Assembly: GCA_029378245.1 (NCBI GenBank) | Contig: JARKIF010000083.1 | Coordinates: 62,001-126,000 of the forward strand | From: Roridomyces roridus | Taxonomy: Eukaryota > Basidiomycota > Agaricomycetes > Agaricales > Mycenaceae | Reading direction: 5' to 3' | Length of the DNA: 64,000 nucleotides | In this document: one piece after another, positions 1 to 11,638 of the stretch | Layout of the letters: every line of letters begins with the position of its first letter | Numbering within the stretch: the first letter of the stretch is position 1 | Made by a program: the position numbers and the translations under genes | Notes under the pieces: generated by a model | Told to the model about the DNA's origin: nothing | Databases searched by the model: none | Seen by the model: only the letters and a program-made list of their open reading frames with translations

Positions 1-446
1 GTTGTCACATGTAGGAGGGACAATGCCAGGAAGTATCCCGTAATTGCCAGCACTGAGAAACCCAAACCAGAGGATGACACCTGCTGGTACAGGGTTGACA
101 GGGAAGAGCCTATTCCTGACCATGCCAACATCCTGTCATGTGTCTCTGTGAGGGAGGAATATTTCCGAATGGCAAAGCCCAAGGCCAACTCCTGTGTCAG
201 ATACAGCATGAGAGAGTAGAATATCTGGAACTGCTCAGAGGATCAAATCAAAAGACAATTTCATTCAACTTACTGTTCCAATAACTGTTGAAATAACTTT
301 GTACCAGAATGCAACAGTTGTCTGCAGATCAAGGGAGAATATGATGGCATATTCATGATCCAACAACATAATCCCAAGAAGGATGATGTGGATAATGAAT
401 AACAGGGTATGCAAGGCCAATGAAATTGATTTCACAAGTGTACTGA
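1..446 (-). CDS. Second module of fungal multi-pass membrane protein, cut by window edge
   Basis: Not a named family. Two exons are visible. The first has two hydrophobic stretches and ends at a GT donor near 289. After a 43-nt intron the next exon runs to the window edge and carries an RKYSSLTETHD...AWSGIGSSLSTL region. This matches, segment by segment, the LQHMSRPSQTPTAMHD...WNGIGSAISTL region of the gene at 457-2690, so it is a tandem paralogous module. No own start codon or Asp-Tyr-Glu-Glu N-terminus is seen. A 48-nt intron (447-494) would join it in frame to the tail of the upstream gene, so it may be the second half of one bimodular protein. Function is unknown; a polytopic membrane protein is inferred. 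Confidence 0.5.
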
Positions 447-456
447 CTGGGGCAAG

Positions 457-2690
457 TCAATGTTCTCCCAGGCAAGATGAAGAATAATTTTTACCTTCTT
501 TCTTGTCTGTAGTGGTTCCTTGAGCAGCAGGATACTTTGAGTATCCCGCAGTACGCAAGCTATGTTCTGAAGGACATTTTACATTCACAATAGGGCGGAG
601 ATCCCCAGAGTATCCTTTGGACCACCAGATATGATGTAGAATCCCGGAGCTGTGCAGTACTTGCGAGGAACTATGGCTTGAAGCAGTTGAGAAAACACAG
701 ATGACTGCAAGGATTATGGATGTTGCAAGACCAAATGAAACCTATGAAACTGTTCAGTGTTCGGTTTGAATCTGGTTGAACGGGGACTCGCACCGCAACC
801 GTGCTTATCTGGAGGATACACCTTAGAAGACAGTTCCACACAATAACTGTGATACTTACATCCAATCTAGCCAGAGAGATGATCTGAAAGGCAGACACAC
901 TTCCGGGAATCAGCACAGGGGGTACCTGGCCAAATGCCTCAATGGTATCCACAGGAATATTGCCCCCTTCCAAATTCAGAGCTTGGGCAAAACGACAACT
1001 GAAGTGAGGCTTACCTATCCAGAATGTAGCTGCTGCCAAATTTGCTAGCCCATTTTCAATATCATGGAGATTCAGGACTGCATATCCTTCCTCTAGAGGA
1101 TCAAGGCCAAGATACTGCATCAGAAATCTACCATGACAGATGAGTCAATAACTTATCACACATCATGTTGGGCCAGACGTACTCTGAGCTGTCGAAAAAG
1201 TAATTTGTAATGCTCATTTCAGCAGAGATAATCTGGGACCACTGAAGATTTATGTCAGCATTTCTCAAGGGGCTGCAACTTGAAACACATACCACATCAC
1301 CACCCAGGGCAGTGAAATTTTGACTTTCAAAGTCCATGGAAGTAGCAGGTTGCCATTGTGAATTCATCTTGTGGATACTGGGAAAGAGAGTAGACTCCTT
1401 GAGTGCACGGGACTGGGTATCAACAATGCCAGATTGTTCCACCACAGATTTACTACACTGGAGGAACTGGATGCTGGAAATTGTGTTGTTCTGTAGAGTC
1501 TGGTTCAACACCACAGGATTCCCAGTTTTCCCCAATGAGTCTATCACGTTGCAAGGGGTAGAAAGAATGAGAGAATTGTTGACAAATAGAGTTTGGTTCA
1601 ACATCACAGTGATGGTGTTCTGATCTGGTAATTTGTTAGAACTGAATGCCCATACACCATTGTCAACTTACATGGAACTTGCAGGGTAACAATGCCAAGT
1701 TGGTCCAAGGACACCTGCATCTGAGAAGGAAACCCTGGAGCCTCTGGAGTTGATGAAAGGAAGGATGCTGGAAGATATCCACAAGTCACATTGAACCCTG
1801 AAGCAGGCACCATTGCTTCACCAGCGCCAAGGGTTGTATTTTGCAATACATCAAACAGAGTCCCATTGGAGAGACCTAGGGTTGGCATATTGGACATCCA
1901 TGGCATGGGTCCAAGTGCAAAGTGGACAAGAAAGTGATAGCTAGAACTACCAACATAATTAACTCCTGTATCAAACATGGATGATTGCTTACACAGGGTC
2001 TGTTGAGTTGAATTCTAGCCTTCCAAGTGTGGGCACATTCACTGTGGTTGTGCTATTGAAGGTTTCAACAGACAGAGATGTGGGTATTGAAATATGGAGA
2101 ATTGCTATGCATCCAAGGTAGGCAAGGATACTGATGCTGCCCATGACAGAGGAAGGAACCCTAAGCTGATTGCGTAGAGTTGATATGGCAGACCCAATTC
2201 CATTCCAGGATGAAAGGGTATCATGCATTGCTGTTGGAGTTTGCGAGGGTCTGGACATGTGTTGCAAAACAAGTTTTTGGCTCAGGAAAATCAGGCCAGA
2301 ACAATAAACCTTGTAGTTGAAGTGCTTAGTGTTCAAATTAAAATCAACCTGAGCTCAGACTCACTGTTCCAAGCCCCGTAGTAGCTGCAGTGACCCAAAA
2401 TGAGACAGTTTTCTGAGATTGTGTTGGAAAGATTGCTGCATGCTCCAGCCTTTTCAGTCCCACAATGAGGAGTCCTATGTGAACTAGGACCAAACCAATA
2501 TGAAGAGCAATATTTGCCAACCCGAGGTACAAGGTGGATGTAAACCTTGGATGATCAATTGACTCTTCATAATCTGGGCAAATGTGAGTCAGATACCATA
2601 TCCAATGAAGTCACAGCAGAATACCACTATACCCTTCAAGAGTTTTGCACTAGGGTCATCACATCTGGAATCCGGTACATCTTGAGACAT
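457..2690 (-). CDS. Agaricomycete multi-pass membrane protein with N-glycosylated external domain
   Basis: Uncharacterised fungal membrane protein. ATG at 2690 opens a short exon (MSQDVPDSRCDDP...) joined by a 59-nt intron (2574-2632) to an exon containing DYEESIDHPRFTSTLYLGL, then two close hydrophobic helices, a conserved HDTLSSWNGIGSAISTL segment and a third helix. A long Asn/Ser/Thr-rich stretch follows with many NxS/T sequons (NQT, NNT, NGT, NFT), consistent with an extracellular or lumenal domain. A last hydrophobic helix (VSFGLATSIILAVICVFSTA) precedes a roughly 60-residue cytosolic tail. About seven exons; the stop is at 457-459 if the final intron is not used. If the 48-nt intron 447-494 is spliced, the protein continues into the second module at 1-446. 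Architecture is well supported; function is not known. Confidence 0.7.
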
Positions 2691-3764
2691 CTGGGGGGAA
2701 GGAGGAAAACAGAGGAGGAGATGCTTCCCACAAACCTGCGAGTGTCTTTTATAAGAGATGGTGTATCACAACAGTCAACTTGACTCGGAGATAGCTTGAG
2801 ATCGGAGGCACATCAAGAATACCAGAGACGGTCAGAGTTTGATTCTCTTGGCGTTTCTGATGCCGTTTCTTGTCCAGAGTCGCTTCTGCATCTGTTTCTG
2901 TTCCCGTTTCTCTGTCATCGAGAATCAACTTGAGAATCGACATCAGAAACGACAACGACATCACTCTGACCATCCCTACTGTGTTGTCTTCCCGCAGGTC
3001 CATAGTTGAGCCCTGGAATTCACTGTTAACCAACTATTAACCCAGGCTGAAAGAGTCCGGACAGTGGCCACCCAGAAAACTCAAAAGGCAGCCTACTCAG
3101 CAGTCTCAGCTGTGTGAGAAAAAATCCGCAACTCAACAACCTGGACAGGTTGTCGATTCTTCCATGGACAACCATCAGGGATCTATCACTTTTATATTGG
3201 TTGAAACTTGATGTGTTGTGCAATACCGTATCTTTGCTGTGATAGCGAAGATACAGTTTCCAAGTTTGGATGTCCCACGTTGAGGACTCCTGCGCAAAAC
3301 TGTGAGTCTGAGGCAACAAGTTCCGAGCCAATGACACACATTTGATACTTGGGGGCTTGTTCCCACCACTCTATACATTTTCCCTGTATTCCTTCCCTGT
3401 CTCAGGCAGCCAGGCTCATCCGACTTGCCTGCATTTCATATGAATTAGCAACTATCTGATGTTGACATGTAGGCCAGACCAAACGCAACTCCACCTGCAT
3501 TGCACGTGTCCGCGACCGTTTTCTCACCCATAACATGGCTGCAGATACAGGCTGCGCAGAACCTCTTTCTACTGCGCTCAAACTGACGCATCACTACCCC
3601 GCCTGCTCGTTGCTTATTTCTTTTGCTGAAGATCACGATGCTGTGGCTTGGTTTCTTGGTTAAGACCAGGAAACAAGGTAGTATCAGTTTGGGTAGAAAC
3701 GGACTGATAAATTTCATGCCATGGAATACATCCGAGGTCGTCCAAAGAACTACATCATCAATGA
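2691..3764. other. Intergenic stretch without a supported gene
   Basis: Between the membrane-protein start and the 3' end of the coiled-coil gene. Open frames on the minus strand (for example 3026-3337) lack convincing composition or splice continuity. Around 2840-2960 there is a pyrimidine-biased stretch with repeated CGTTTCT/TGTTTCTG units. Confidence 0.5.
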
Positions 3765-4903
3765 TCATCTTGACTCTGGAGTCATAGCGCACTCGCATAT
3801 TACCTGCGCACGTCGAACGACCGTCTGCCGAGTAGGAATGAGCGGGACACTGGATGTAATGACCAAAATCGCCTACATTGTCATCCCCTCCCCCGTCGAC
3901 TTTGACGAGCCCGGGAAACATGGTACACCCCACGCGGTCAAGTTCGCCACGTTCGTGTCTAAGGCATCGCTTGACGAGCTCAATCTCACGCGGTTGGAGC
4001 GCTGCGCCGAGTTCGGGGACAAAGGCCCGGTAAAATGCAGAGCCGGTACTCCTGCTAGCGTGCAGCATGCGGGAAAAGTGGTAGGCCGAGTCGAGCACGC
4101 TGGAGGGGAGGGCGTTGACTGTTTGGAGGAGATGGGTGAGGTGCGGGATGTGTTCCGAGAGGATGCTGTATGACATGTCTTCTGTGCAGGATTCGACTGC
4201 GGCGGAGAATGTCTGGCGCCGCCATACAGATGCGAGGGTAGGGTCCCCTGCAGATAAATATTGGCGAATGCAAGGAGAAGAAGGAGCACTGCTCACGGTT
4301 GAAGATATGCTCATGGATGCGCGTGAGCTGGATATTGGCCTCTTTCGAGTTGGTGACGATGAGACAATTTATGAAGCCTTCGGAGATCGTCTCGGCCAGA
4401 GCATGGCGCAGCAGACACTGAACCTGGAAAGCACGCATTACATCTCCACGCCCTCGATGTTTTAAAACCTCCAAACCTGCATGGACGTCCCGGTGATATT
4501 GGATGCGTAGTCTTGAGCGCTCACGATGTCGTTCATAGCAGCTTCACATATGAGATGCACATCCGTGGGTGGTTGGCGGAGGATTTCCGAGGCCCAGCGG
4601 TTGATGAGCTTGTCCAACTGCGCTGCCCCGTTCTATTCGTCTCGTTTATTCAGTCTGCCACTGGTAGCCTCGACAGCTAGGCACCTTGATCGAAAAATCA
4701 TCGACCGAGTTTCCTCCAGGTGTTGGTAGACCCGGTCCACCCTCGAGAAGCTCGATGCGGGCCCTGAGCTGCGCTACTTGATCTTCCTGGGCATCCAGCT
4801 GTTTTCTTTGCTCCTCGACCTTTTCGTGTGCGATCCGGAAGTTGGTGAGCACATATTGGTACTCCTCCGTGTCTTCCACAGAGAAACTCGGGCGGAAAGA
4901 CAT
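3765..4903 (-). CDS. Uncharacterised coiled-coil protein
   Basis: Not recognised. Five exons reconstruct an approximately 305-residue protein. It starts MSFRPSFSVEDTEEYQ, followed by a heptad-like coiled coil (residues ~20-55, rich in E, Q, R, K, L), then a Gly/Pro linker and a long predominantly helical domain with many L, I, H and E and several Cys. Introns are 50-68 nt; examples are a GTTTGG...CCAG intron near 4463 and a GTGAGC...CTGCAG intron near 4250, both restoring frame. The last exon ends in ...CAMTPESR with the stop at 3765-3767. There is no signal peptide or membrane segment. It is divergent from the dioxygenase gene at 5090 with 186 bp between start codons. A cytosolic or complex-forming role is only a guess. 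Confidence 0.65.
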
Positions 4904-5040
4904 GTGGTGGGCAGTGTAGACTCGGACATCTTGAACATGGCAGTGAGTGAGATCAGCAAGCGGGAATACCGGGCCTTGGTCCCGACCTTGATTATTTAGG
5001 ATGCCCGCGATGCTCCGCGATGGTGCTCGACCGTGACGAT

Positions 5041-5049
5041 CTATAAAAG
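5041..5049 (+). promoter_or_regulatory. TATA box of the 3-hydroxyanthranilate dioxygenase gene
   Basis: CTATAAAAG lies 41-49 nt upstream of the ATG at 5090, inside the 186-bp shared intergenic region with the divergent coiled-coil gene (start 4903). The spacing is normal for a fungal TATA promoter. Confidence 0.6.
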
Positions 5050-5089
5050 CAGCAGCCTCCTTACTCAGACTACCATCATCTCTGCAACG

Positions 5090-5822
5090 ATGCCACTCGC
5101 ACCGCCGATTAACTTCCCTGCATGGCTGAAAGACAAGGGACATCTCCTCCAGCCGCCCGTCAACAACTTTTGTCTGTATCAAGGCAAGGACTTTGTGGTC
5201 ATGGTCGTCGGAGGCTAGTCGATCTTCAAGAGGTACTCGGACGACGCTGATTCTGGGTCTAGGTCCTAACGAACGGAACGACTACCATATCAACGAAACT
5301 GAGGTGAATTGCCTTGTCCGCGTCTCTCGACTCTCGGCTAGAATCTAGGGCAGGAATGGTTTTACCAGTACAAGGGTGGAATGCTACTCCGCACTGTCGA
5401 TGAGGGAACTTTCCGCGATATCAGGATCGAAGAAGGAGAGATGTTCTTGCTGCCCGGTTCGTCCCTTCGCCTTTTTGTTGCCCATATAATATGTGTTGTC
5501 TCATCCACGGCTCAGCGAACACACCGCACAACCCAGTCCGGTTCGCAGATACGGTCGGGATTGTGATGGAGCGTGTCCGTCCGGAGGGATCCTTGGGTAT
5601 GCATTCCTTCATACCGTCTGATTCCCATCTCACCTCTCTTTCACAGACCGTTTGCGCTGGTATTGCCGTTCGGACGCACATAAGGAGCCGACTGTCATTT
5701 ACGAGGAAAAGTTCCATGTGACGGATCTTGGGACCCAGCTCAAGCCCGTGATTCAGCGGTGGCAAGAGAGCGCGGAGATTAGGACCTGCAAGTCCTGTGG
5801 GACTGTGGCACCACCAAAGTAA
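5090..5822 (+). CDS. BNA1: 3-hydroxyanthranilate 3,4-dioxygenase
   Basis: Cytosolic non-haem iron dioxygenase of the kynurenine pathway. It opens the ring of 3-hydroxyanthranilate to aminocarboxymuconate semialdehyde, the precursor of quinolinate and NAD+. The opening [20 protein letters not shown] and [36 protein letters not shown] are classic family sequence. The iron-binding His-Glu-His set is visible (YHINETEEW and NTPHNPVRF). The C-terminus keeps a CKSCG zinc-type pair and ends at a TAA. Length is about 175 residues, as expected. Five exons. The first intron (5214-5262, 49 nt) appears to have a GC rather than GT donor (GGAG|GCTAGT ... TCTAG|GTCC); the other introns are standard GT-AG. 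The start follows a TATA box by about 45 nt. Confidence 0.95.
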
Positions 5823-5993
5823 AGAGCGGGAAAAGAAATAGGAATGTACACATGTATCGAGGAGCTCTAAATTATAGTTCATTTTCCACGCAGTGAACAG
5901 TATTGTAGTCAAGCCAATAGCAATGTACAGTATCTACATCCCAAAACCACATCTTGAGAATCCCACCAGTAGTAGCGAAAAAAAAGAGAGTCC

Positions 5994-7705
5994 TCACTCA
6001 ATCGCCGACGCAGCATCAATCCCAAGCTCCCGTAGAGCAGCCCGCCCCCTTTCAGCCCACGCCGCCAGCAATCGTGGAGAGGTAAACCACTGCGCGGGAT
6101 CAGAGGGTAAGGCGTCGTCGCTCTGCTCCGACTCTGTAGACTCTGATTCTTTACCATCCATTATCGCAACGAGCCCTCCGCTACGCATCCAAGCAGCGAC
6201 ATTGGCGACAGAGCGTATGTGTGAAAAAACTCCGACGACGGCTAGGAGAGTTTGATCGTATGGCTCGCCTGAGGTTGCTGCTGCTTCCTCCTCCTCCTCC
6301 TCCTCCTCCTCCGACGGTTCGCGTTTGCGTTTCTGACTCTTTGCGCCGGAGGCAGAGGTTGACGAATCGGGGACTTGAGCGTCCTCGGGAAGATCCGGTA
6401 GCGCAGGTTGTGGTTCTTCAGCAGGCACTGCGTCTTCCGCCGACGCGTCCGCTGCAGTAGAAGACGGACCAGCAACGGGTTGCGGCGCCAGTCCCAAGTC
6501 CTTGGCAAGAGCTGCAGCTTGTTTCAGCTTCTTCCGCTGCTTGCGCAAGGATCTCTTACTGGGACCAGGCTTCTTGGGAGCCTCTGGGACACTGGGTTCA
6601 TCATCTTGAGCCTCATCAGTGCCTTGGCCAGCATCCTTGCGCCGCCGTTTCCGCCATCGGTCTTTACTCGGCAACGCACTCGCATCGAATGCTTCGTTGG
6701 ACTCTTCGGGTAGAGGAGGGGTGTCGGAGGAAGGTTCGGGATTCGGTGGGAGGGTCGCAGTGTTGTTGTTGTCGGAAGAGGGCTCGGAGTTGGGTAGAGG
6801 AGCTTTGCGATTCTCGGGAGAGTCTGGTGGGAGACCCGCAGCGACGAGATCGCGTATGCGGGATGTGGCATCATATTCTGCAACGCATAGGTGATTCCAC
6901 GGCTGGAGGCGGGCTTTGAGAGGGGAATCGTCCACAAGAAGTGTGGTTTCTGGGCCGTGGGTGGGGAAAGCAGATTTTGTCGGATCGTTTGTTGGAGCGA
7001 AAAAGCCCCATGGTTTGGCGAGGTCTTTGGTAGTTTGCGTCTTTTGGTCTACAAGTGGTGTTAGGCGTTGTAGGGAGATGGAGGCAAAGAAGGCAAAAAA
7101 AAACTCTTTCACTCACGAAATTTGGCTCGACTCAAACCTAACGTATCTCTTGCCCAGACGGCCCGTAATAGAGGCCCCTTGCCAGCACCTTCACCCGCGC
7201 CGAAAACGCGATCGACCATCTGAGAAACGTTGTGCGGTTGTGCACTGCTCCAGACCATGCAGTCGAGCCAGTTTCGGACATCGGGATGCGTGAGATATGC
7301 AACGAGGCTACGCGCATAGGGTCTCAGATAGATCTGACGCGCGCCTGCACGGGAAGGAGAACGCAGCAGGAGCGTGCCATTCAAGTCAAATATGACCAGT
7401 TTACGTTGGGCGAGAGGCATGCTGCTTGGCTGGGGAGACAGAGAGGTAGCAATGTACTCTTCTGAAGGAGCTGCAGGGGGCGGGGGAGGAGAAGGCGATC
7501 TCGGTCGCTGTGGTCGTCGTGGAAGTGAAGTATGTGCAGGTGGCTCCTGGTAATAGTTGCAATCGTCGTACGCCTGGATGTAGTCCTGGTCGTATCCTTG
7601 GTCGTGCCCATCGTAGCTGGCGTCGTAATAGTATCCAGAATTCAGTTGGTAGGTGAATTGTGGAGGGTAATAGCCCGGGTGGGCGCCGTAAGGGTCAAAG
7701 TTCAT
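5994..7705 (-). CDS. FCP1/SCP-type (HAD) protein phosphatase with acidic-basic C-terminal tail
   Basis: N-terminus (from ATG 7705) is Tyr/Gly/Asp-rich and disordered for ~75 residues, followed by a Pro-rich linker. The FCP1-homology domain starts at KLVIFDLNGTLLLR; the HAD DxDGT motif reads DLNGT here, so the second Asp is Asn. VWSSAQ supplies the HAD motif II Ser, and KPWGFF...TLLVDDSP gives the final DD motif. One intron of about 68 nt (GTGAGT donor at ~7119) splits the domain (AKF|HQKTQTTKDLAKPW). The long tail is low complexity: acidic runs, a Glu run from a GAG repeat, and KKPGPSKRSLRKQRKKLKQ, a likely nuclear/nucleolar signal. The family acts on phosphoserine in proteins such as the RNA polymerase II tail. 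The DxN change at the acceptor site leaves activity uncertain. Start chosen as the ATG before the conserved Tyr-rich region. Confidence 0.85.
6286..6312. repeat. (CTC/GAG)n microsatellite coding poly-Glu
   Basis: About nine perfect CTC units on the plus strand encode a run of nine or so Glu residues in the tail of the phosphatase gene on the minus strand. It is in frame, so length change would alter only the acidic run. Confidence 0.9.
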
Positions 7706-7941
7706 GCAGATGGTGGTCACTGCAGAAGAGTGATGCTCGACCAACTCTATCGCCCGCGTCGACAATTCGAATACGCGTCGATTGACTGTGGATTCACTGA
7801 ATTATTCCAGCCCCGTCTCGTCCCCTGCAATGGACCCTTTCAGGCCGGTGACGCCAACTGATCCGAGTCGGCTACCGAGAATCGTTCGATGAAAAAATCA
7901 GGACATAAAATGTGGAACCGCGGCTTTCTCACAGGACCACC

Positions 7942-9846
7942 ATGTCCTACTCTGCGCTCAACTCGTCCAATCCCCTACACGACGTCTGGTCAGGGTATAT
8001 TGCCCAAGCCCAGCAGGTCCCCAACTCCCGATGGCTTATTCTCGCCCTCATTAATGCCCCCGTCTTCGCCATCGTCCTCAACGTGCTGTGGCAGAAACTC
8101 ATTCCCAGGAGAGCATCGGACCCTCCTCTCGTCTTCCACTGGCTGCCCATCGTAGGCTCCGCTATCGCGTACGGAAATGACCCTGTCGCCTTCTTCACGT
8201 CGTGTCAGGAGCAGGTTCGTGTTTTCTACGTGACCAGCGCTAGTACTGACTGTGCGCAGTACGGCGATGTCTTTACCTTCATTCTGCTCGGCCGCAAGGT
8301 CACCGTCGCCCTGGGTGCCAAAGGAAACAACTTTATACTCGGTGGAAAGTCGACGGCGTTCAATGCAGAAGGTGCCTACCAGGTGAGTGTTGTACTGGAT
8401 CCAAAGATGTTAGCTAACATCTTTCAGCACTTGACCACTCCCGTGTTTGGCAAAGATGTGGTTTACGACGTGCCCAACGAAATTTTCATGCAGCAGAAGA
8501 AGTTTGTCAAGTTTGGCCTCACGACAGACAATTTCCGCGCCTATGTGGGCATGATCGAGGAAGAGGTCGAGCAGTACATGGACAAGGATCCCGCCTTCCG
8601 CACGTACCAGGATAACGACATCAACGAATGGGGCACCTTTGACGCCATCCGTACCATGGCCGAGATTACCATTTTGACGGCGTCGCGTACTCTGCAGGGC
8701 AGGGAAGTCCGGAGCAGTCTCGACAAGTCTTTCTCGGACCTGTACAACGACCTCGATGGTGGTTTCACGCCTCTCAATTTCATGTTCCCCAACCTGCCCC
8801 TCGAGAGCTACCGGAAGCGCGACCGTGCTCAGAAGAAAATGAGCGAATTCTATGTCAACATTATCAAGAACCGCAGGGCTAACCCTGACAACGACCACCA
8901 CTATGACATGATTGCGTCTCTCGCCGAGCAGACATACCGTGGCGGCGGCCCTCTCAAGGACCACGAAATTGCGCACATTATGATTGCCCTCCTCATGGCC
9001 GGCCAGCACACCAGTTCGGCGACGCTTGCCTGGATCATGTTACATCTTGCAGACCGGAAGGATATTGCGTCAGTTTTTTTCTTCTTCTATGATACGCCCG
9101 CTCATTGTACCATTTCAGCGACGCTGTTTACCAGGAGCAAGTCGAGCGGTATGGGAACCCTGACGGCTCGTTCCGCCCCATGCTCTACGAAGACCTGCGG
9201 AACCTCCCCGTCCTTGACTCGGTCATTCGCGAGACTCTCCGAGTACACCCTCCGATTCACAGCATCATGCGTCAAGTGCGCGAGGATGTCCCCGTCCCTG
9301 CAACCCTCGCTGCGCCGTCCGAGAATGGCACCTACGTTATCCCGAAAGACACCTTTGTCCTCGCCTCGCCACTCATCGCCCAAGTTGACCCACGGATCTG
9401 GAAAGAAGGCAGCCAGTGGGAACCCACTCGATGGGGCGACGAGGATGGGATTGCTGCCCAGGCCCTCAAGGCTTACACGGACGAGGGTGGTGAGAAGATT
9501 GACTATGGATTCGGTGCGGTGAGCAAGGGCACCGAAAGCCCGTATCAACCGTTTGGTGCCGGGAAGCACCGGTGCATCGGCGAGCAGGTTCGTGGTTTCC
9601 GGTGTTCCTCTTACCCGGGCTGACTCTCTCACTCAGTTTGCTTACTTGCAAATTGGCGCGATTATTGGGACGCTTATCCGCCGGATCGAGCTCAAGCTGC
9701 CTACTCCCGTCCCTCAACATAACTACCATGTCCGTGTACTTTCCTTTTCTCTTTGCAGCGGTTTCTCATCCATCTTCTTTCAGACCATGATCATGATGCC
9801 AAAAGACCCCAAGACGGTACATTACCGTCGTAGAAAGTTTGACTAG
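7942..9846 (+). CDS. ERG11: Lanosterol 14-alpha-demethylase, cytochrome P450 CYP51
   Basis: ER-membrane P450 that removes the 14-alpha methyl group of lanosterol/eburicol in ergosterol synthesis; target family of azole fungicides. The N-terminal anchor is WLILALINAPVFAIVLNVLW, followed by the Pro-rich hinge. HLTTPVFGKDVVYDVPNE is the substrate-recognition region near the B-C loop. The I-helix reads MAGQHTSSAT, ETLRVHPPIHS holds the ExxR motif, and FGAGKHRCIGEQ is the haem-Cys loop. The C-terminus ends HYRRRKFD then TAG. Six exons are separated by five introns (GTTCGT/GTGAGT/GTCAGT/GTTCGT/GTCCGT donors), all restoring frame; length about 545 residues, normal for basidiomycetes. Start ATG 7942 is in an ACCACCATG context. 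Confidence 0.96.
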
Positions 9847-10021
9847 TGTATTTCTGCTATATTATACCTCGTAGGCTACGCCTTAATCTACACATGCGGA
9901 TAATTTCTTTCAACGGGCATCGAACGCGTCAGTGGCGATCAAACACGTCTTACTCTTGACCGCTTTGTCTCTGCCACTCGGCCACCTGAAAGCCTCTTTG
10001 AAGACAATCGCTCAAGACACC

Positions 10022-10027
10022 TATAAA
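10022..10027 (+). promoter_or_regulatory. TATA box upstream of the 10075 gene
   Basis: TATAAA lies about 48 nt upstream of the ATG at 10075. Confidence 0.45.
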
Positions 10028-10074
10028 GCCCGCGACCACCGCCGTCTCTTCATTCTCCCTCCTCTACACCACAG

Positions 10075-11502
10075 ATGAAACGCCAACGCAGAGCACCGAA
10101 GCAGTCCAAGCTACGAGAAGAGCTGAAACCCAACTCGCCACTCTCCAGCTTCGTGAACCCCATCAACCGCTTCCTCGCCGAGCAATACACCACTCCAAAG
10201 CGTCTTCCAGAGAAGATATCGACCGAGATTCCAGCAGCTTGCTCGACCAAGGATACTCGCCTTTTGCCGGCGCAGTCGTGCAACTCGCTCCCTATCAGCT
10301 ATGAAGACCACGCTCAGAATGGGGCGACGGTGTTGAGGCTGGTTCTGTTCCTCATGTTGCGTGGACGGATTCGGAATAAGCCTGAGGGGTATGCGCAGGT
10401 GCGTTTCGCTGTCAAAACTTACCTCGCTGGTACCTGTCCACTCAAACTCGTCGTAGCTTCTCGTCGACGCTGTTTGTTCTGCGGATCTCAAGCTCATCAT
10501 GGAGAAGATCAACCCGAAACTGTTGAAGGGCGTCCAGGACGGCGAGGAGGCGTTCTATGCCTATATCGGCATGCTGTGGTTTCAGGAGGCTCTCAACGTC
10601 GAGCGAGTGGCGAATTTGATCTCTCCGTTCTTCGTTCCGATACTCGACAAGCTCGACGAAGTATATGCTGAATTACAGTATGTGGTGGCATCCGAATCTA
10701 GAGTGCGAATGCTAGTGGGAGCCAATTAGCAAGCGGGTGGACCTGTATGTCAGAACCCAAGGTGCGTGGATTAACTCATATAGCTTAACCAACTAACATG
10801 GAGCAGATGGAGAATGTTTCGTACGCAACCTGCGAGATACTCAAGTCAGTAGGCCCGCCCACTGTCCGCCTTCGCCTATTCGGGTGAGCGAGCCCGAGTT
10901 CTTTTGCCCACGAGCATTTCTGACGTCCCCTATCCAAGGTCGATATGAGAGACGAAGATGAAGAATCTGAGGATGAGAATACGCTGCTGCCCTCCCCGAT
11001 GCTTCAGGACGCCCCGGTCAAGTGGGATAGAGAAGCACTCCTGGTATGTTCCCACATACAGCACCCTATGTTCTCGAGTGCTTCTCAACTACAATCAGGC
11101 CGAGTACGCCGACCCAATACCAGAAACAGTGGTACATATGAAGAAGCACTCAATCTACGCCCGACCTTCTTCTGGCTCGATACATGTACGGGTCCTGTTT
11201 TCATGTATTTTCGCGGTCCCTGAGAACCCTCTAGCAGGAACACATGCCCATGGTCGTACCCTCAGGCAGCTCCAGCTTCGCCTTGGTTCGTTCATTCCCA
11301 CTTCTTCCACATCGACAAGGCGCTGACATGTTCTTAGTATCACGCCCCTGTTCTGCCGCGCCCCCCGTTGTCGCCTACCTACAGGCAGAATGTCACGCAT
11401 CGACCTCCGGCGTTCTTCCCCGGTCTGGGCAGTAATCCAAAGTTTGACGCGGAACTTTTTACCCCAGGGCCAAATTGTTGGGTTGAGCAGCACATGCGTT
11501 AA
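10075..11502 (+). CDS. Uncharacterised protein with helical core and acidic segment
   Basis: Not recognised. About eight exons join in frame. A basic N-terminus (MKRQRRAPKQSKLREEL) precedes a helical domain with AYIGMLWFQEALNVERVANL and LISPFFVPILDKLDEVYAEL. A short linker follows, then an acidic stretch (MRDEDEESEDEN), then a Pro-rich C-terminus ending ...PNCWVEQHMR with TAA at 11500-11502. Introns are 45-68 nt, for example GTGCGT...CGTAG near 10400-10460 and GTGAGC...CCAAG near 10885-10940. No signal peptide or transmembrane segment is visible. A nuclear or cytosolic protein is inferred from the basic and acidic tracts only. The last exons rest on single-frame continuity and are the weakest part of the model. 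Confidence 0.6.
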
Positions 11503-11638
11503 TGGTTCCAATGCTTCTTTCTCTCTTATAGACTCTCTTGGACGGACACGGATCTACATATTATCTCTCTCTCTCTCGATATAATGCCTTGTACTTAGAT
11601 TTGTTGATGTAAGAAACCAAGAACATTCATTGCAATTA

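Noticed and set aside
2749..3378. Overlapping minus-strand frames near 3 kb
   Set aside because: Low-complexity pyrimidine-rich sequence with no splice-consistent continuation.
5421..5912. 163-codon minus-strand open frame
   Set aside because: Antisense of the dioxygenase exons; no domain and no splice support.
8410..9009. 199-codon minus-strand open frame
   Set aside because: Antisense shadow of CYP51.
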